Below are positions 1 to 10,716 of a DNA stretch of 64,000 bases, piece after piece (the stretch's first letter is position 1; every line of letters starts with the position of its first letter). The translations under genes were made by a program, and so were the position numbers. Source of the stretch: Phycomyces blakesleeanus NRRL 1555(-). Taxonomy: Eukaryota; Mucoromycota; Mucoromycetes; Mucorales; Phycomycetaceae. The DNA is taken from positions 861,001 to 925,000 of the forward strand of contig NW_017265141.1 in the NCBI RefSeq assembly GCF_001638985.1, written 5' to 3'. The notes beneath the pieces were generated by a model, which had not been told where the DNA came from, ran no database searches, and saw only the letters and a list, made by a program, of their open reading frames with translations.

Positions 1-2402
1 TTCTTTGGTACCAGTAAACACCATGAAGATGATGTCACTTGGTGACCAACTGGTGAGACTTCTTGGTAATGACGAGACAAGATTAAAGTTACAATACAGG
101 GTCAACATATAATCTATTTCAAATGAAATATCTGATTACTTTGATGGTGAAGAGTACAAGACTCTAAAAGAGCAGCAGCTCTTTGATTCCCCTGATGACA
201 TAGCAATTGCTCTGTTTCTTCATGATTTTGTAAACCAAAAAAAATCGAAACAGCAATTGACTATTATGCATGTAATAGTGTTAAACTATAACCCTGAAAT
301 TAGGTAATAATTAGTGCAAAACATAAAAAGATTTTTTATACATGGGTTTTCTTAGACTTATCTTTTTTTTGTGTCAAGATATACTGATAAATATCTCACC
401 CAACTTGCGATTATACCTGGAAAGCCCAAAGATCTTGACTCTTTCTTATTGTCTATTATAGACGAAATAAGTAGCTTAGGAAAACATGGGTTGAGCATCA
501 AAAAGTTCAATCGCGAGCAGATTAAAGTCAAAGTTCACATGGTCATGGCCTCTAATGATATTCCTCAAGTGAGTTAAAGAAAAACTAAGGAGAGAAGCAA
601 CTCATCATTTTGAGCAAAAATAGGTTACCCAATTTTGTCACCACACAGGTCACATATCCAACAAAGGTTGCCGGATATGCGAGATAGAAAGCATCAGCTC
701 TTCCCATGGTAAAGGGAAATACTGTCAGGGCCTTTGTGCCACTTTGAGAACAAAGGACAACTTTGTTAGAGATAAAAAAGTAAGTATACTATAACAAAAA
801 AAAGAATTGTATATTAATATAAATTTTATAGGCTACTGGTATTAAAGAGGCAACCATTTTTGCCCAATTGCCTACCTTTAGTGGATCTTGCTTCTATAGA
901 CTTAATGAGATGTATTTACTTGGCCATGGAATAGACAAACTTATCTATAAACTAGCTGTACTTTCCAACACTGAATCATTGGAAGCTTACTGGCCAAAGA
1001 GTGAAGACGGAAGTCATTTCATGAAAGAGAGATATACCTTCTCTCTGAAGGAAAGTGATGTTAAGCTGGCAGGTAGACAAATCCAGTATTCTAGATCTAA
1101 CATACCTGTATCCTTCCAAGGCAGTTGGGATAATATTATTGACAAGAGAGAAGGCGTAAGGGCAATCGATTACATTGATTTCCTTTTGTATGTTGTTTCC
1201 ACTCTTCTGGTTTCTCTGTTTACAAGATAAACAACTCGAAAGGCACTCCTGGCTCTGGTAAAAGGTTGCTCTATATGCTTGCAGTGGAATTTAAATGAGA
1301 ATATGATAGTGGAAATAGAAAAGTAAGTTGAAATGAGCTTTAAAACTTTATTATTTGAAAATAATGCTTACTTTCTTTTTTAATAGAGATTTCAACATTT
1401 GGCATCAGTTTCTGGATTCTGAGATTACAAAAAAAAATCTATCAGTCAGAGTCTTCTCTTCAGTAAACAATTATATTATTAATATTGGTCTTATCACAAG
1501 AAAGATGGATAATTTAAGGGTGTACAGTACCAGATCCATGGAACAAACAATTGGCAGATATTCTAAGTTGATCAAAAGTAAGGTCTTCAGTTGAAAAAAC
1601 GCAAGCAACTTGGTGGAGCAACTAGCAATCTGTGGCTATATAAACTGCTTGGTAGATTTTGATGAATTGGTGAATCCAATTTTATCTACAAGGACATCTC
1701 TGGACGACTTCCTGGAACTTTCATCTCTCTCTCCCTACAATTATGACTATAAACTCTGGAGTCCATTCAAAACTATACCCTATATACAAGAATTCATCAA
1801 CATATCCACAATTACCAAGGATTTACTAACCTTTTATGCCTGATCTAATTAACAGCAAACCAATTCACAATATATCATGAACACAATCCAGATAGCAGCG
1901 CGCGCCTTAATTAGTAGCCATATATATAGTTTGGAGATGTACAGAAGAAAGAGATCAGAATTCTGTCAAGGCAATCATTACATAAAATTTTATGCCATAT
2001 ACCAAAAGTAAGTTTTTCATAAAGACATGTTCTATAGAATGAAGTTTTTAATTACTCTATTTAAATCTTAGCAAAACCCACTGGTTTATTGGGTCTATTG
2101 TTTTTTATTTCTCACATAACATCTCACCTCATAATGAAAACTGCAGGCAGTTTCTCATGTTAGTAAGTGTTATGAATGATCACTCAGCCGCTGACTATGA
2201 CAATTACATTCCAGTTGTAGCTCTAGATGCAACTTCAATATACCAAAGATTAGTAGTAATTAGTCTAAATAATATCCAAAATCAAGTTGGCTTAGTCCAA
2301 ACCGCTATGGACTCAAAGAAATATAAAGTAGTTGCTCCATATTATATATTTAATGAAGATATGAAAAGTACTGCTGGAAAATTAAGCCATATCAAACTGT
2401 AA
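1..2402 (+). pseudogene. Tnp2/DUF4218-type (CACTA) transposase relic, copy 1
   Basis: This is a decayed transposase gene already open at the window's left edge. Reading the frames together gives pieces in family order: SDYFDGEEYKTLKEQQLF at about 127, then an intron-like break (GTAATA to about 378), then LAIIPGKPKDLDSFLLSIID (about 403-465), which is the Tnp2 block found in CACTA transposases, and FYRLNEMYLLGHGIDKLIYK (about 893-950). A DUF4218-like stretch near 1530 (YSTRSMEQTIGRYSKLIKS) and a C-terminal piece ending AGKLSHIKL at 2402 follow. An in-frame TAA lies near 106 and several frameshifts break the rest, so it cannot make a protein. The reading is by resemblance to the Tnp2 family and to the two other copies in this window (15241-18062 and 22888-25807), from which it differs clearly. 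I found no terminal repeats for it. Confidence 0.7.
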
Positions 2403-3021
2403 ATACCCCATTATACCCATATTTTATCTTTTCTTTCTTTAATATACTCATGAACAATAAAATGAACCTTTGTTTCCATCTCAATAATTCAAATATATTT
2501 TTATTCTAACAAGTTAAATTAAAGAAAAATTAAAAGAAAATAAGTCATGCAAAGTAGATGTATAAAGTAGCTATAGAGATTCACCTCCTTTATCTTAAAA
2601 TTATTTTTTAAGATGATGTCCATTTGTGATGAAAAGGAAAAAAAATGCGAAGTAAAAATTAAAGCAAAATAAAAGATAAAAAAATCAATTTAAATCCCGC
2701 ACTTTTGGTAAATTAGTAGGAAAGTTAGTTGGTCTGCCACATTGATTAGTGGTATTGGCAAAATACAACAATCTTGACAATGAGACAAGGAAAAGTTTTA
2801 CAATTTCAAATAAAATATAAATAAATCAAGATATTATACTCTCTATATGATATATATGTAAAAAAAAGACGTTTCTATTATGTTTTTTTGCTCTTAAATA
2901 TAACTTTATCTTTTTCATCTTTTTTAATATTTTTATCAAAATCTAAATCCAATTTGATTGGTTAATTAAAATAAATTAGTGGCATATCCACTACTATTAG
3001 TAGCGGCCACACCAATTTCAT
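2403..3021. other. AT-rich spacer between two transposon relics
   Basis: No open frame or structured repeat is visible. A short self-complementary stretch near 2975-3010 (around TAGTGGCATATCCACTA) could be the decayed end of a neighbouring element, but no partner was found. Confidence 0.5.
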
Positions 3022-3820
3022 TCATAGTGTGAACTCTTCATCTGCTAATGAGAGTTCACTGTTCTTTGCCTTCTTTTTGATTGGAACAATATAGTTCATA
3101 GTCTTGTACCCTGCGTTTGCTAACACATACTCATCACCCAAAAAGAATTGCTCCAGGAATTTTCTAAGCTCACACTCAGACAAAGTACGCATATCATACA
3201 AACATCCAAAGAAACTAGGTGACATATATCGGATTTTACATCTATGACCACATACTGCGACACTGTTTACACAGTAAGTGGATCTACAACCAAAAAAACT
3301 GCTCTGGCTTCCACAATGATGCTTTTGCCAGCTTAAATAAACATTTATCAAGAAATCCAACAAGGTTTGGAAATCCTAACGGATATTTATTTGCCTGTTT
3401 TATCTCTGCTTTCTCAGATTCAGTTGGCTAATAAACAAAGTGCTCCAAAGAGAAAATTACTTTGAAGAATCTGGTTGTTATATTCTTGATAAAGTCCTCT
3501 AGTTGTTTTTATTGTAGAAAACAGGTGAATAAATTTGCTTTTGTATATGCGGATAAACAGTCATAGACTATTATCCTGAGTCACTTACTTTCTATTCCAG
3601 AACGTTTTGCCAAATGGCCACTTGACAAAGAATTATCATTTGATCTTAATCGGTCAAGAACAATAGAAATTTGTAGTCTAACATTGATTGAGTAATATCC
3701 TGACAATTGTTGGTAAAGCTCGTGGTTTTTTACAAGATCATACAGCTTATAAAAAGAGCTCTTGCTTATTGGAAACTCTTCCAGGAAGCCGCTTTCATTC
3801 AAGGCAAGCAGAAAATTCAA
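3022..3820 (-). pseudogene. PIF/Harbinger-type (DDE_Tnp_4) transposase relic
   Basis: Two minus-strand fragments are in the correct order for a Harbinger transposase. The upstream one (3820-3581) contains VLDRLRSNDNSLSSGHLAKR, matching the N-terminal block where the enzyme has a conserved arginine-rich segment ending in a SGIE-type motif. The downstream one (3363-3022) contains VNSVAVCGHRCKIRYMSPSF followed by FFGCLYDMRTLSECEL, equivalent to the block before and around the second catalytic aspartate, and then FLGDEYVLANAGYKTMNYIV, equivalent to the GD(S/A)GY block of the family. The middle of the gene is out of frame and the usual GSVHD sequence reads FFGCLYD. It is clearly inactive. The superfamily assignment rests on motif order; no terminal repeat or 3-bp target duplication was identified. 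Confidence 0.6.
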
Positions 3821-4228
3821 TCCTTCTTATTGAGTTACAAGTTTCTTGGTCTTGTTTTGCCCTTTGAAAGAATAGCGTTCTTTTGTTGTATCTAACATAA
3901 TCGTAGATTTAAATAAAAAGTGCAGACACTCAATAAATATGTACATTGAGTTACCAACAACTAGTAACAATACTAAAAGATATACCTTCCCTTATACAAG
4001 AAAATTATGTAAAGAACATACTAAGACAAATACTAAGACTCTAGTCAATAATACTAAAAACATAAGAGCTAAATCATAGAAGATAATAGTAGAGAAACAC
4101 ACATTACATGATATCATCATATCATCACCAAGCTAAATACAGCGTCTATATAAATGCACAATACTAATAGCAATAGAACAGCATTTCTTTTCTGATTCTC
4201 TCACTTCTTCTAATAAAACAAAGTCTCA

Positions 4229-4507
4229 TCATACTCTTGTCTGCACTTGTTTTATTTTATATCTTATTTTTACCTCATACATAACATCTTTGCTGATTTT
4301 GACTTGGGCCTTCATAACTATCAATTTCTCTGATTGTAGCTTTAATTTGCATATATTTGCAAAATCTTTGTATGTGTCATGATCTTCCTCACAAGCAATG
4401 GCATTAGAGTCAGACAACGTCTTGATCATCTTCAACATGCGTTGAGTGATAGCTGCAGATGCATCCAAAGTTGATTTTTTGAGTATATTTATTGAAGTAT
4501 GTGACAA
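4229..4507 (-). CDS. Unrecognised 92-aa ORF, possible transposon accessory remnant
   Basis: A single open frame of 92 residues, rich in K, I and A, with no domain I recognise. It lies 400 nt upstream (in transcription direction) of the Harbinger relic and on the same strand. Harbinger elements usually carry a second gene for a Myb/SANT-like DNA-binding protein, and the helical Lys-rich composition would fit the C-terminal part of such a protein, but this is only inference from position. It could equally be a chance open frame in AT-rich sequence. Confidence 0.2.
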   Translation of the reverse strand: MSHTSINILKKSTLDASAAITQRMLKMIKTLSDSNAIACEEDHDTYKDFANICKLKLQSEKLIVMKAQVKISKDVMYEVKIRYKIKQVQTRV

Positions 4508-5180
4508 TTTTTTAAGATAATAAGTAAAAGAGTAATATATTTCTCACTTTTATATATGTTAGTATTTAATTATAGCAAGTATATATGCTTTAAATTGTTG
4601 TTTGTTATTTAAGTGTAATGCAACTAGAAGGGATGCATGATATTATCATGCAAGTAGTATCAAACAAAAACTGACCAATCGTAGTTGTTAATTAATTTTG
4701 CTCTTTTTTTGCTTTTTTTGAACTTTTAGTCTGTCCACACCAAGTGTTTTTTTTATAATTTATTATATTTTTATGCAAAATTCACTAAGTCAAAAATAAA
4801 ATAGAATCTTAAAATTATTAATGCAAGATTTGAGATTTTATTTTCTTAGATTTTATTTTTTGAGAGATTTTTACTAGCCAATCATTGGCTTTTTTCAAGC
4901 TCAGAAAAAATAAAATAAAATCTAAAACAGTTAATGAAACCCCCTATTGGAAAGCGTATTTAAATTTCATTAGTAATAATTATATATGTTTTTTTTTTCA
5001 ATTTTGTAAAAAAGTCAAACTCTGCTGTAGATCTACTATTATGACTCAACTTTGAAGGTATATGACTTTTTATTTAGAACAGTCAGAAAATATCTGGACC
5101 ATAGAAACAATAGATAATGATGATATGTATTGTTTTCATAGTCTAGCTATACAATAACTTGATTTTTGCAAAAGTCATAT
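4508..5180. other. AT-rich spacer with a small imperfect hairpin
   Basis: No gene seen. Two arms, AGATTTTATTTTTTGAG (about 4849-4865) and its near complement at about 4901-4922, flank roughly 40 nt and could form a hairpin. It may be a decayed MITE. Confidence 0.35.
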
Positions 5181-6653
5181 AAGGTGTGTTTGGAGATAAA
5201 CATCAAACTTTTCAAAATTATTTCAATTTTCTCTTGACAAAACTCCGACACCAAATTGGTTTAAAGTCTGCGTGTGATATTAAAAAAATTATATTTGATA
5301 TATAAGGGTTAATGCTTAGTAGATCAGACAAGTCAAGTTAATATATATATTTTTTTTAAAAAAAAAGTAAAAAATGAAATACAAATTATAGTAAAGAGAA
5401 AAAATACAAATACAAATATTAAAAGGGAGGGTAAGAGTCTATTTCTTTCTTTCATCATGGCAATGAAAAGTATATTTTCTTGAGGTAAAGTTCATGACAG
5501 TATCATGGGCTTCTTTCACGTTCATGTCTTGGCTGTATGCCTCAATGTAGCATCACAAGCAGTTGTAGTATCTTCAGATGATTTGAAGCTTTCCAGTGTG
5601 ATCAAAGAAAGAATGGATATTTTTATCCAGGGACTTATATGTATAATCACATAGAAGCTGAGCTTCGCATTTGGTAGTGCCCCAATACCTCTCAATCCAA
5701 TTGCATTCGCAATGGAACTTAGGGTATAACTCAAAGATGTGGCCAGATACTTCAATGGCCTCATCAAGTGCAGTTTTCTGTGACATAAAATCTGGCCGAG
5801 AAGCCAGAAAATGATGTGCACAGTACTTGCTATCTTCAGAAGCATTGTTTTTGCAGTCCAATTTCCATTTCTTGGTAAGATTGTATGAGTTCTTCTCCAA
5901 TCACATACCATGCTCCTCTAGGATTGTACAGACACCCTTCGCGTATTTCATCTTCTTCGTCACCCACTGCCTACTTTTCTTTGTGAACTACTCGTCCTTC
6001 TCATAGTACATCAGCTGTACTTGTTCTTTACCATCTTAGACAAAAGTAGTATCTCTCAGTATACAAAGATCATTTTCTTAAACTTCTTTGTCACCTAAGG
6101 TTATTTTGTTTGCTATTAAAGCATTTTGACTGTACGTCTTGTGATTTGTACTTTGATCAAATACAAATATGACCTTATATCCAGGGTGAATTACTTCGAA
6201 TAGAGAAATTGCATTACTCTCCAATTGCTTTAACATATGAGTACTAGTTCAGTACCTATCTCTATTGGCTCCAGAATGGAATACCTCCTGACTAGACCTT
6301 GCACCATTAGACATTGTACTATGGCATACATATTTGAATTCACTAATCATTAGTGACATGTCAGGACCCTTCTTTCAAATTGAATTTTCACCTTCCACTA
6401 GCCACATAGCTTCTTTTCTATCATTTGAATAGAAAGTCGACTCATCATGGGTGACAAGGACATGTTCTACTTCATCAGTTGATAGCTGTGGCATAGTTAC
6501 TTTGTCGTTCTCACCAAAGCTCGACATCTTTATCTTATACCCCATCATTCGATTTGCCCATTTCTTTTGATATTAAATAATGTTGGCTCACTCATGACCA
6601 TTATAAAAAATATCTTTAGAATTTTTCTGAAGATATATCCCCATTCGTGAAAA

Positions 6654-6867
6654 TATAGTAAATTCAAAAACCGGGCCAGCAAATGTAAAATTTGTACTCC
6701 GCAACTTATATCTTCTTGAGTTCTTATTCTTTCGCAATAGTTTTAATACACTTTAGAACATCTGTTAAAGAGCTACAACATACTATGCTATTATAGATAT
6801 ATATATAGTATCAATAAAAAGTTATATGAAAAAAGTAGAAATTTTCAGTGGCCCAGTTTTTTAGGTA
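6654..6867 (+). repeat. Left terminal inverted repeat of the mariner element
   Basis: About 214 bp, pairing with 8074-8290 in inverse orientation. It includes the shared stretches AACATCTGTTAAAGAGCTAC and GAAATTTTCAGTGG. Confidence 0.85.
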
Positions 6868-7043
6868 TGGGCCAAAAAATAAAGTAAAGCATTATATCTT
6901 TACTTTCAATGCAGAGCTGCTTTATGATAATTTTTATACAGAGTGTGTCTTGTCATTACATCACAATTATGCAAACAAAATAGATATATTATGTTGAATT
7001 TTTCAGAGTTTTCCTTGTTCCTTTGCTCAACTTTAAAGCAAAA

Positions 7044-8059
7044 ATGTCTCCCATATCACGCAACAAAATACTTTCAATTGAAGTTGAACTTAGACATGGA
7101 AAGTCTACAGCCAAGGTAGCAAACATTGTTGGTGTTTCGCAGACTTCCGTCAAGAGATATTGAAGAAAATTGAACATCTCTACCTCAGTTCCTGGGGGTA
7201 GACCTGCCCAAATCGATGAAAGGCTTGCTTACCGTATCATCTATGCATTCCTAAATGAGGAATTTATGACAACAACAGAGGCAGAGAGACGGCTATGTGG
7301 TAAAGGTTTTGCTCTCAAGGCTCCAGCAATCCGCACCTTGCTAAAAGCATCTGGGTTCATCTGTACCTTGTAACCACCTCTGAAGGTAAAAACAAACCCC
7401 GCTATCTGCAAGCAGCATATGGAGTTTGTAAGGAACTATATCAACTTCACCATGGAGGACTGGAAGTGTGTTGTCTTCTCAGATGAATGTAAGATGAATC
7501 ACTTTGGCTTGGATAGAAAGAGATGGAGGTGGAAGTTGAAGAAGTTGGCAATTAAAAAATATAAGTGTAAGACTTCCCCTGTTTGTGCTGGAGGACACGT
7601 TATGATTTGGGGATGCTTTTTGTCCAGAGGTCACGGAGAGCTTCTCAAGATCAATGAAACCATGACAAGCCCAAAATACGTAACATTTTTGGAGCAGGGC
7701 TTACTGAAGGCCTTGAAGAAGCAGAATCTCATCAAGTCCAATATCATGTTTTTGCATGATAACGCCAGTCACACACTGCAGCCAATACCAGAAAGTGGTT
7801 GAAGGCAGAGGGAATTGAGGTCATTGATTTCCCACCGTTTTTGCCTGACCTTAATCCCATCGAAAACCTTTGGGTGTACACAAAGGGTAAACTCTACCAA
7901 TATGAAGAGCCATTCAGCTTAATGAGGGAATTGTGATCCCGTTTTCAGAATGAGTGGGATAGTATACCAGAGGAGATGTGCAAGAATCTAATTGAATCCA
8001 TGCAAAGCAGAATGCATAAATGCATTTTGAAGAAAGGGTATCTTATTAATGAAAAATAA
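7044..8059 (+). pseudogene. Tc1/mariner transposase with stops and one frameshift
   Basis: From ATG 7044 the frame reads MSPISRNKILSIEVELRHGK and a helix-turn-helix (STAKVANIVGVSQTSVKRY) followed by an in-frame TGA at about 7161; a second TAA occurs near 7371 and a third stop (TGA) near 7934. The catalytic blocks are visible: VVFSDECKMNHFG (first D, about 7450-7490), IMFLHDNASHT (second D, about 7743-7775) and LPDLNPIENLW (last acidic position as D or E within the NPIE block, about 7840-7872). A net one-base frame change is needed near 7775 to pass from HDNASHT to the TRKWLKAEGIE frame. Read through, the protein would be about 338 residues, the normal size for Tc1 transposases. Each stop fits a TGG to TGA or CAA to TAA change. 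Inactive. Confidence 0.8.
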
Positions 8060-8073
8060 AAAAAAGATACCTT

Positions 8074-8290
8074 TACCTAAAAAACCGGACCACTGAAAAT
8101 TTCCACTTTTTTTCATATAACTTTTTATTAATACTATATATATATATCTATACTAGCATAGTATGTTGTAGCTCTTTAACAGATGTTCTAGAGTGTATTA
8201 AAACTATTGCAAAAGAATAAGAACTCAAGAAGATATAAGTTGCGGAGTACAAATTTTACATTTGCTGGCCCAGTTTTTGAATTTACTATA
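8074..8290 (-). repeat. Right terminal inverted repeat of the mariner element
   Basis: Inverted copy of 6654-6867; ends GAATTTACTA followed by the flanking TA that continues the older transposon. Confidence 0.85.
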
Positions 8291-10000
8291 TTTCCAAACT
8301 GTACTCGTTGAGACACTTCCTGGAATTCCAAGTTTTTTTTAGTATAACAACCTCATTGATATATTTCTTAACCAGAATAGTACTGCGACTTTCTGGCTTC
8401 TGTTGCTGAATCTATTTGCAAATAGATGCCTTAAAGTCCTTGTCAGGAAACAAAGAGAAATGAATAGCATGTTTTCTTTGCTGATGTAATGCAATTTATT
8501 AGAAATTAATATATTCTTTTGTATATTTTCTTATCATTGCTGGTCGATAACTATTGGTATGTAGCTGAGATATTCGGGATTGTTTATGGGTTAGTATCTC
8601 AATAATGGGAAAAGTAGATACTGTGAGAGTGTTATTTATTTAAGAAAAAAGATCATAGCTGTTTATATAGACATTTGGTTCCCTAACTTAAGATCTCCGT
8701 TAGTTAATGGTTGGTTATCACTGAAGCAGTGTGAAGTGTACAAGTGCCTGGTGTGTTTTACGTTCCTGAGATGTGACCCTGCCAGGTTCATTAGCAAGTG
8801 TAGTATCCGTTCTGGATTGTGGAGTTTGTATTTCACTCAATTGTGGTGTGTATACCACAGTAGCCATAGTTCCATAGCTGCTTTCTTGGATGCTTCCATT
8901 GTCTTACTTTCTGAGAGTCTATATCTTAAGTAACTTTCAACAGATTTGAGTTTGCAAAGCTCGTAATAGTCTACTGGCAGAGATGAATCACTTATACAGA
9001 TAAATGAAGCTATTTCTTCTTTTATATTGTTAAAGGCAAGCTTGAGAAGAGAAATTGTATTCGCAGATATTTTTCTAGAAGTAGCTTCAACTGGCTTTAA
9101 TTCTTCATTGACAGACTCTTTTCAACTTGAAATTGTAAAGCTCTTTTCCGTTAGAAGATAATTTCTTTTAGAATAAAAAGATTCCTTCATAGTCTTTCTC
9201 TTTCTCTACTCAGTTGTTAATGAATTCTTCTGATATGTACCAAGGAGAGACTTATCAGCTTCCTCATGCCATTTGAGGAAGTGGCTAGAATAGATGGCAG
9301 AAGTAACATCATCTGCAATTCCCTGAAGTTCTCTGTCATCCACAGTAATATCTTCTTCAATGTCAATCTCAAATAAGTCAATCAGGTCGTTATTGCTGGT
9401 TTCTATGTTTTTAAAGAAACAATTTCCAGATTCTGATTGGGATTTGCTTTTTGCTAATTTTGATTTCTTGCTGGCAGGAGGCATTTTGACAAAATTGTTT
9501 TGTAGATTAAAAGGTTTAAGTATTTAGAAATGTTTTGATTGATGAACCAAAAATAAATATAAGATACATATTAAACATGGCAGTATATGTTAAACAAATA
9601 TTCTTTTATAGAAACAATACTATTAATCTCTGACATAGACAGGGGAAAATAATTTTTCAATATTTAAAAAAAGAACTAGAACTCTGCTATTTTCTACAGA
9701 TACCTCTTGACTTTGAAGGTCTATGACTTTTTATTCAAGCAATTCTGGGTAGCTTGTCTGTAGCAAAAAATATAGAACTTTGAAAAACACTCAAAAACTT
9801 AGATGTTTATCTCTGAACGCACCATACGTTTGAAAAAGTATCAAAAACTTAGATGGTTATCTTCAATTGCACCATACTTCCACTATGCCATGTCTGACAC
9901 ACAACATTACTAAGTCACATGACTTAAGTTTGTAATGTGCGAGAAGTCACACAATACGTTAATATGAATAGAAAAAATATGAAGATAAAGATAATGTTTA

Positions 10001-10630
10001 TTTGTTGGAATATTTGAGATATTTATATGTTTTGAAATATATGATATAATTGGTGAATGACTAAGAGATAATATTTACTAAGTTGTGGTGATCCAGACAC
10101 TCGGATGTTGGATTTATCACATATAAGAACATATTCATATTGGGATAGCGTAGTAGCTATCATCTTGTCAGTATAAAATTTATATAAATGATTAAGTAAT
10201 CAGCCCAATAATTATTACAGTTAGTACTGTAGATAATATCTTAAAGATTGTTAAGATAATTATATCATACTGCTGGGTAAACTGTGTCAGATCGATATGG
10301 AGCTAATTTAGTAGGAAGTCCTAAAGCTCTAGTATAAAAGAGAAAAGAATAGCTAAGAGCTAAAGAAGTACGATTTATGACTTGATGTCATAATTGTAAC
10401 ACTGACACTAGTTAAGCAGTAAATACACTCTAATAACCAAATATAGTAAAGGAAGAAAGCCTTAAGAAACTAAGACGTAATGACAAGAGCAGATTGTGTT
10501 TTCTTATAAAAAGGGACACTTTTTATTTATGAATAAAGACAATTTATATACAGTCTCAAAGTATTTCTATACGTCTCTATTATCAAATATTTTATTTTTC
10601 TATTGTTTCGTACCTGAAATACCACATAAG
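10001..10630. repeat. Possible solo LTR
   Basis: A gene-free 630-bp stretch starts TGTTGGAATATT, has a promoter-like TATAAAAAGGG at 10506-10516, a polyadenylation-like AATAAA shortly after it and ends near ACCTGAAATACCACA. This is the arrangement of a fungal retrotransposon LTR (5' TG, TATA, poly(A) signal, 3' CA). A short phrase inside it (GATCCAGACACTCGGATG) resembles one at about 19899-19918 (GACCCAGATACTCGGGTA), which could mark a related decayed LTR. No matching second LTR or clear 5-bp target duplication is seen, so this remains tentative. Confidence 0.3.
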
Positions 10631-10703
10631 TAGTTATTACTAAGTGATTTGTTACCAGCTACTTCTTTGTTATTGCTTAGTCTACTTGTCATTGCTTATT
10701 AAC

Positions 10704-10716
10704 ATTCACTGTAGGA
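10704..10716 (+). repeat. 13-bp target-site copy left of the MULE (also CACTA terminus)
   Basis: ATTCACTGTAGGA; identical to 13613-13625 on the other side of the MULE. The first three bases are the CACTA target duplication and the next ten are the CACTA terminus. Confidence 0.8.

Larger units (their letters stand above)
6654..8290. mobile_element. Tc1/mariner-type element with about 215-bp inverted repeats, flanked by TA
   Basis: Left arm 6654-6867 and right arm 8074-8290 are inverted copies of each other over their whole length with scattered mismatches. The outer ends read TAGTAAATTC inward with a TA on each side, the target site of Tc1/mariner elements. Unusually long terminal repeats surround one transposase gene (7044-8059, plus strand). 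The insertion lies within the codons of the older DDE transposase; removing it with one TA restores the older frame, so the target and polarity are certain. The small difference between the arms suggests an insertion of moderate age. Confidence 0.85.
5522..9484 (-). pseudogene. Fungal DDE endonuclease transposase, decayed and interrupted
   Basis: The start at 9484 reads MPPASKKSKLAKSKS, a basic N-terminus. After an acidic region comes FLKWHEEADKSLLGTYQKN (about 9280-9220), then frameshifted pieces down to about 8300. The helix-turn-helix-like segment LGIPGSVSTSTVWK runs straight into the nested mariner at 8290 and resumes at 6653 with YFHEWGYIFRK in the same frame. The catalytic part contains HVLVTHDESTFYSNDR (about 6470-6420, first acidic residue), then GENSI, a TGA, KKGPDMSLMISEF, and at the C-terminal end YPKFHCECNWIERYWGTTK (about 5730-5670), the block with the last catalytic glutamate. 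This order matches a DDE superfamily endonuclease common in fungi (often seen as ...YPKFHCELNFIE). Multiple stops and shifts; not functional. Confidence 0.75.
5181..9826. mobile_element. Old fungal DDE transposon with terminal inverted repeats, split by a nested mariner
   Basis: The left end at 5181-5207 (AAGGTGTGTTTGGAGATAAA and on) is the inverted complement, with a few mismatches, of 9800-9826 (TAGATGTTTATCTCTGAACG and on), giving a terminal inverted repeat beginning roughly (A)GGTGYGTT. A second degenerate copy of the right end follows at about 9850-9880. Inside is one decayed transposase gene reading from 9484 to 5522 on the minus strand. The element is interrupted by a Tc1/mariner copy at 6654-8290, so its own length is about 3 kb. 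The target duplication is not obvious. The boundary assignment is an inference from the repeat pair alone. Confidence 0.55.
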
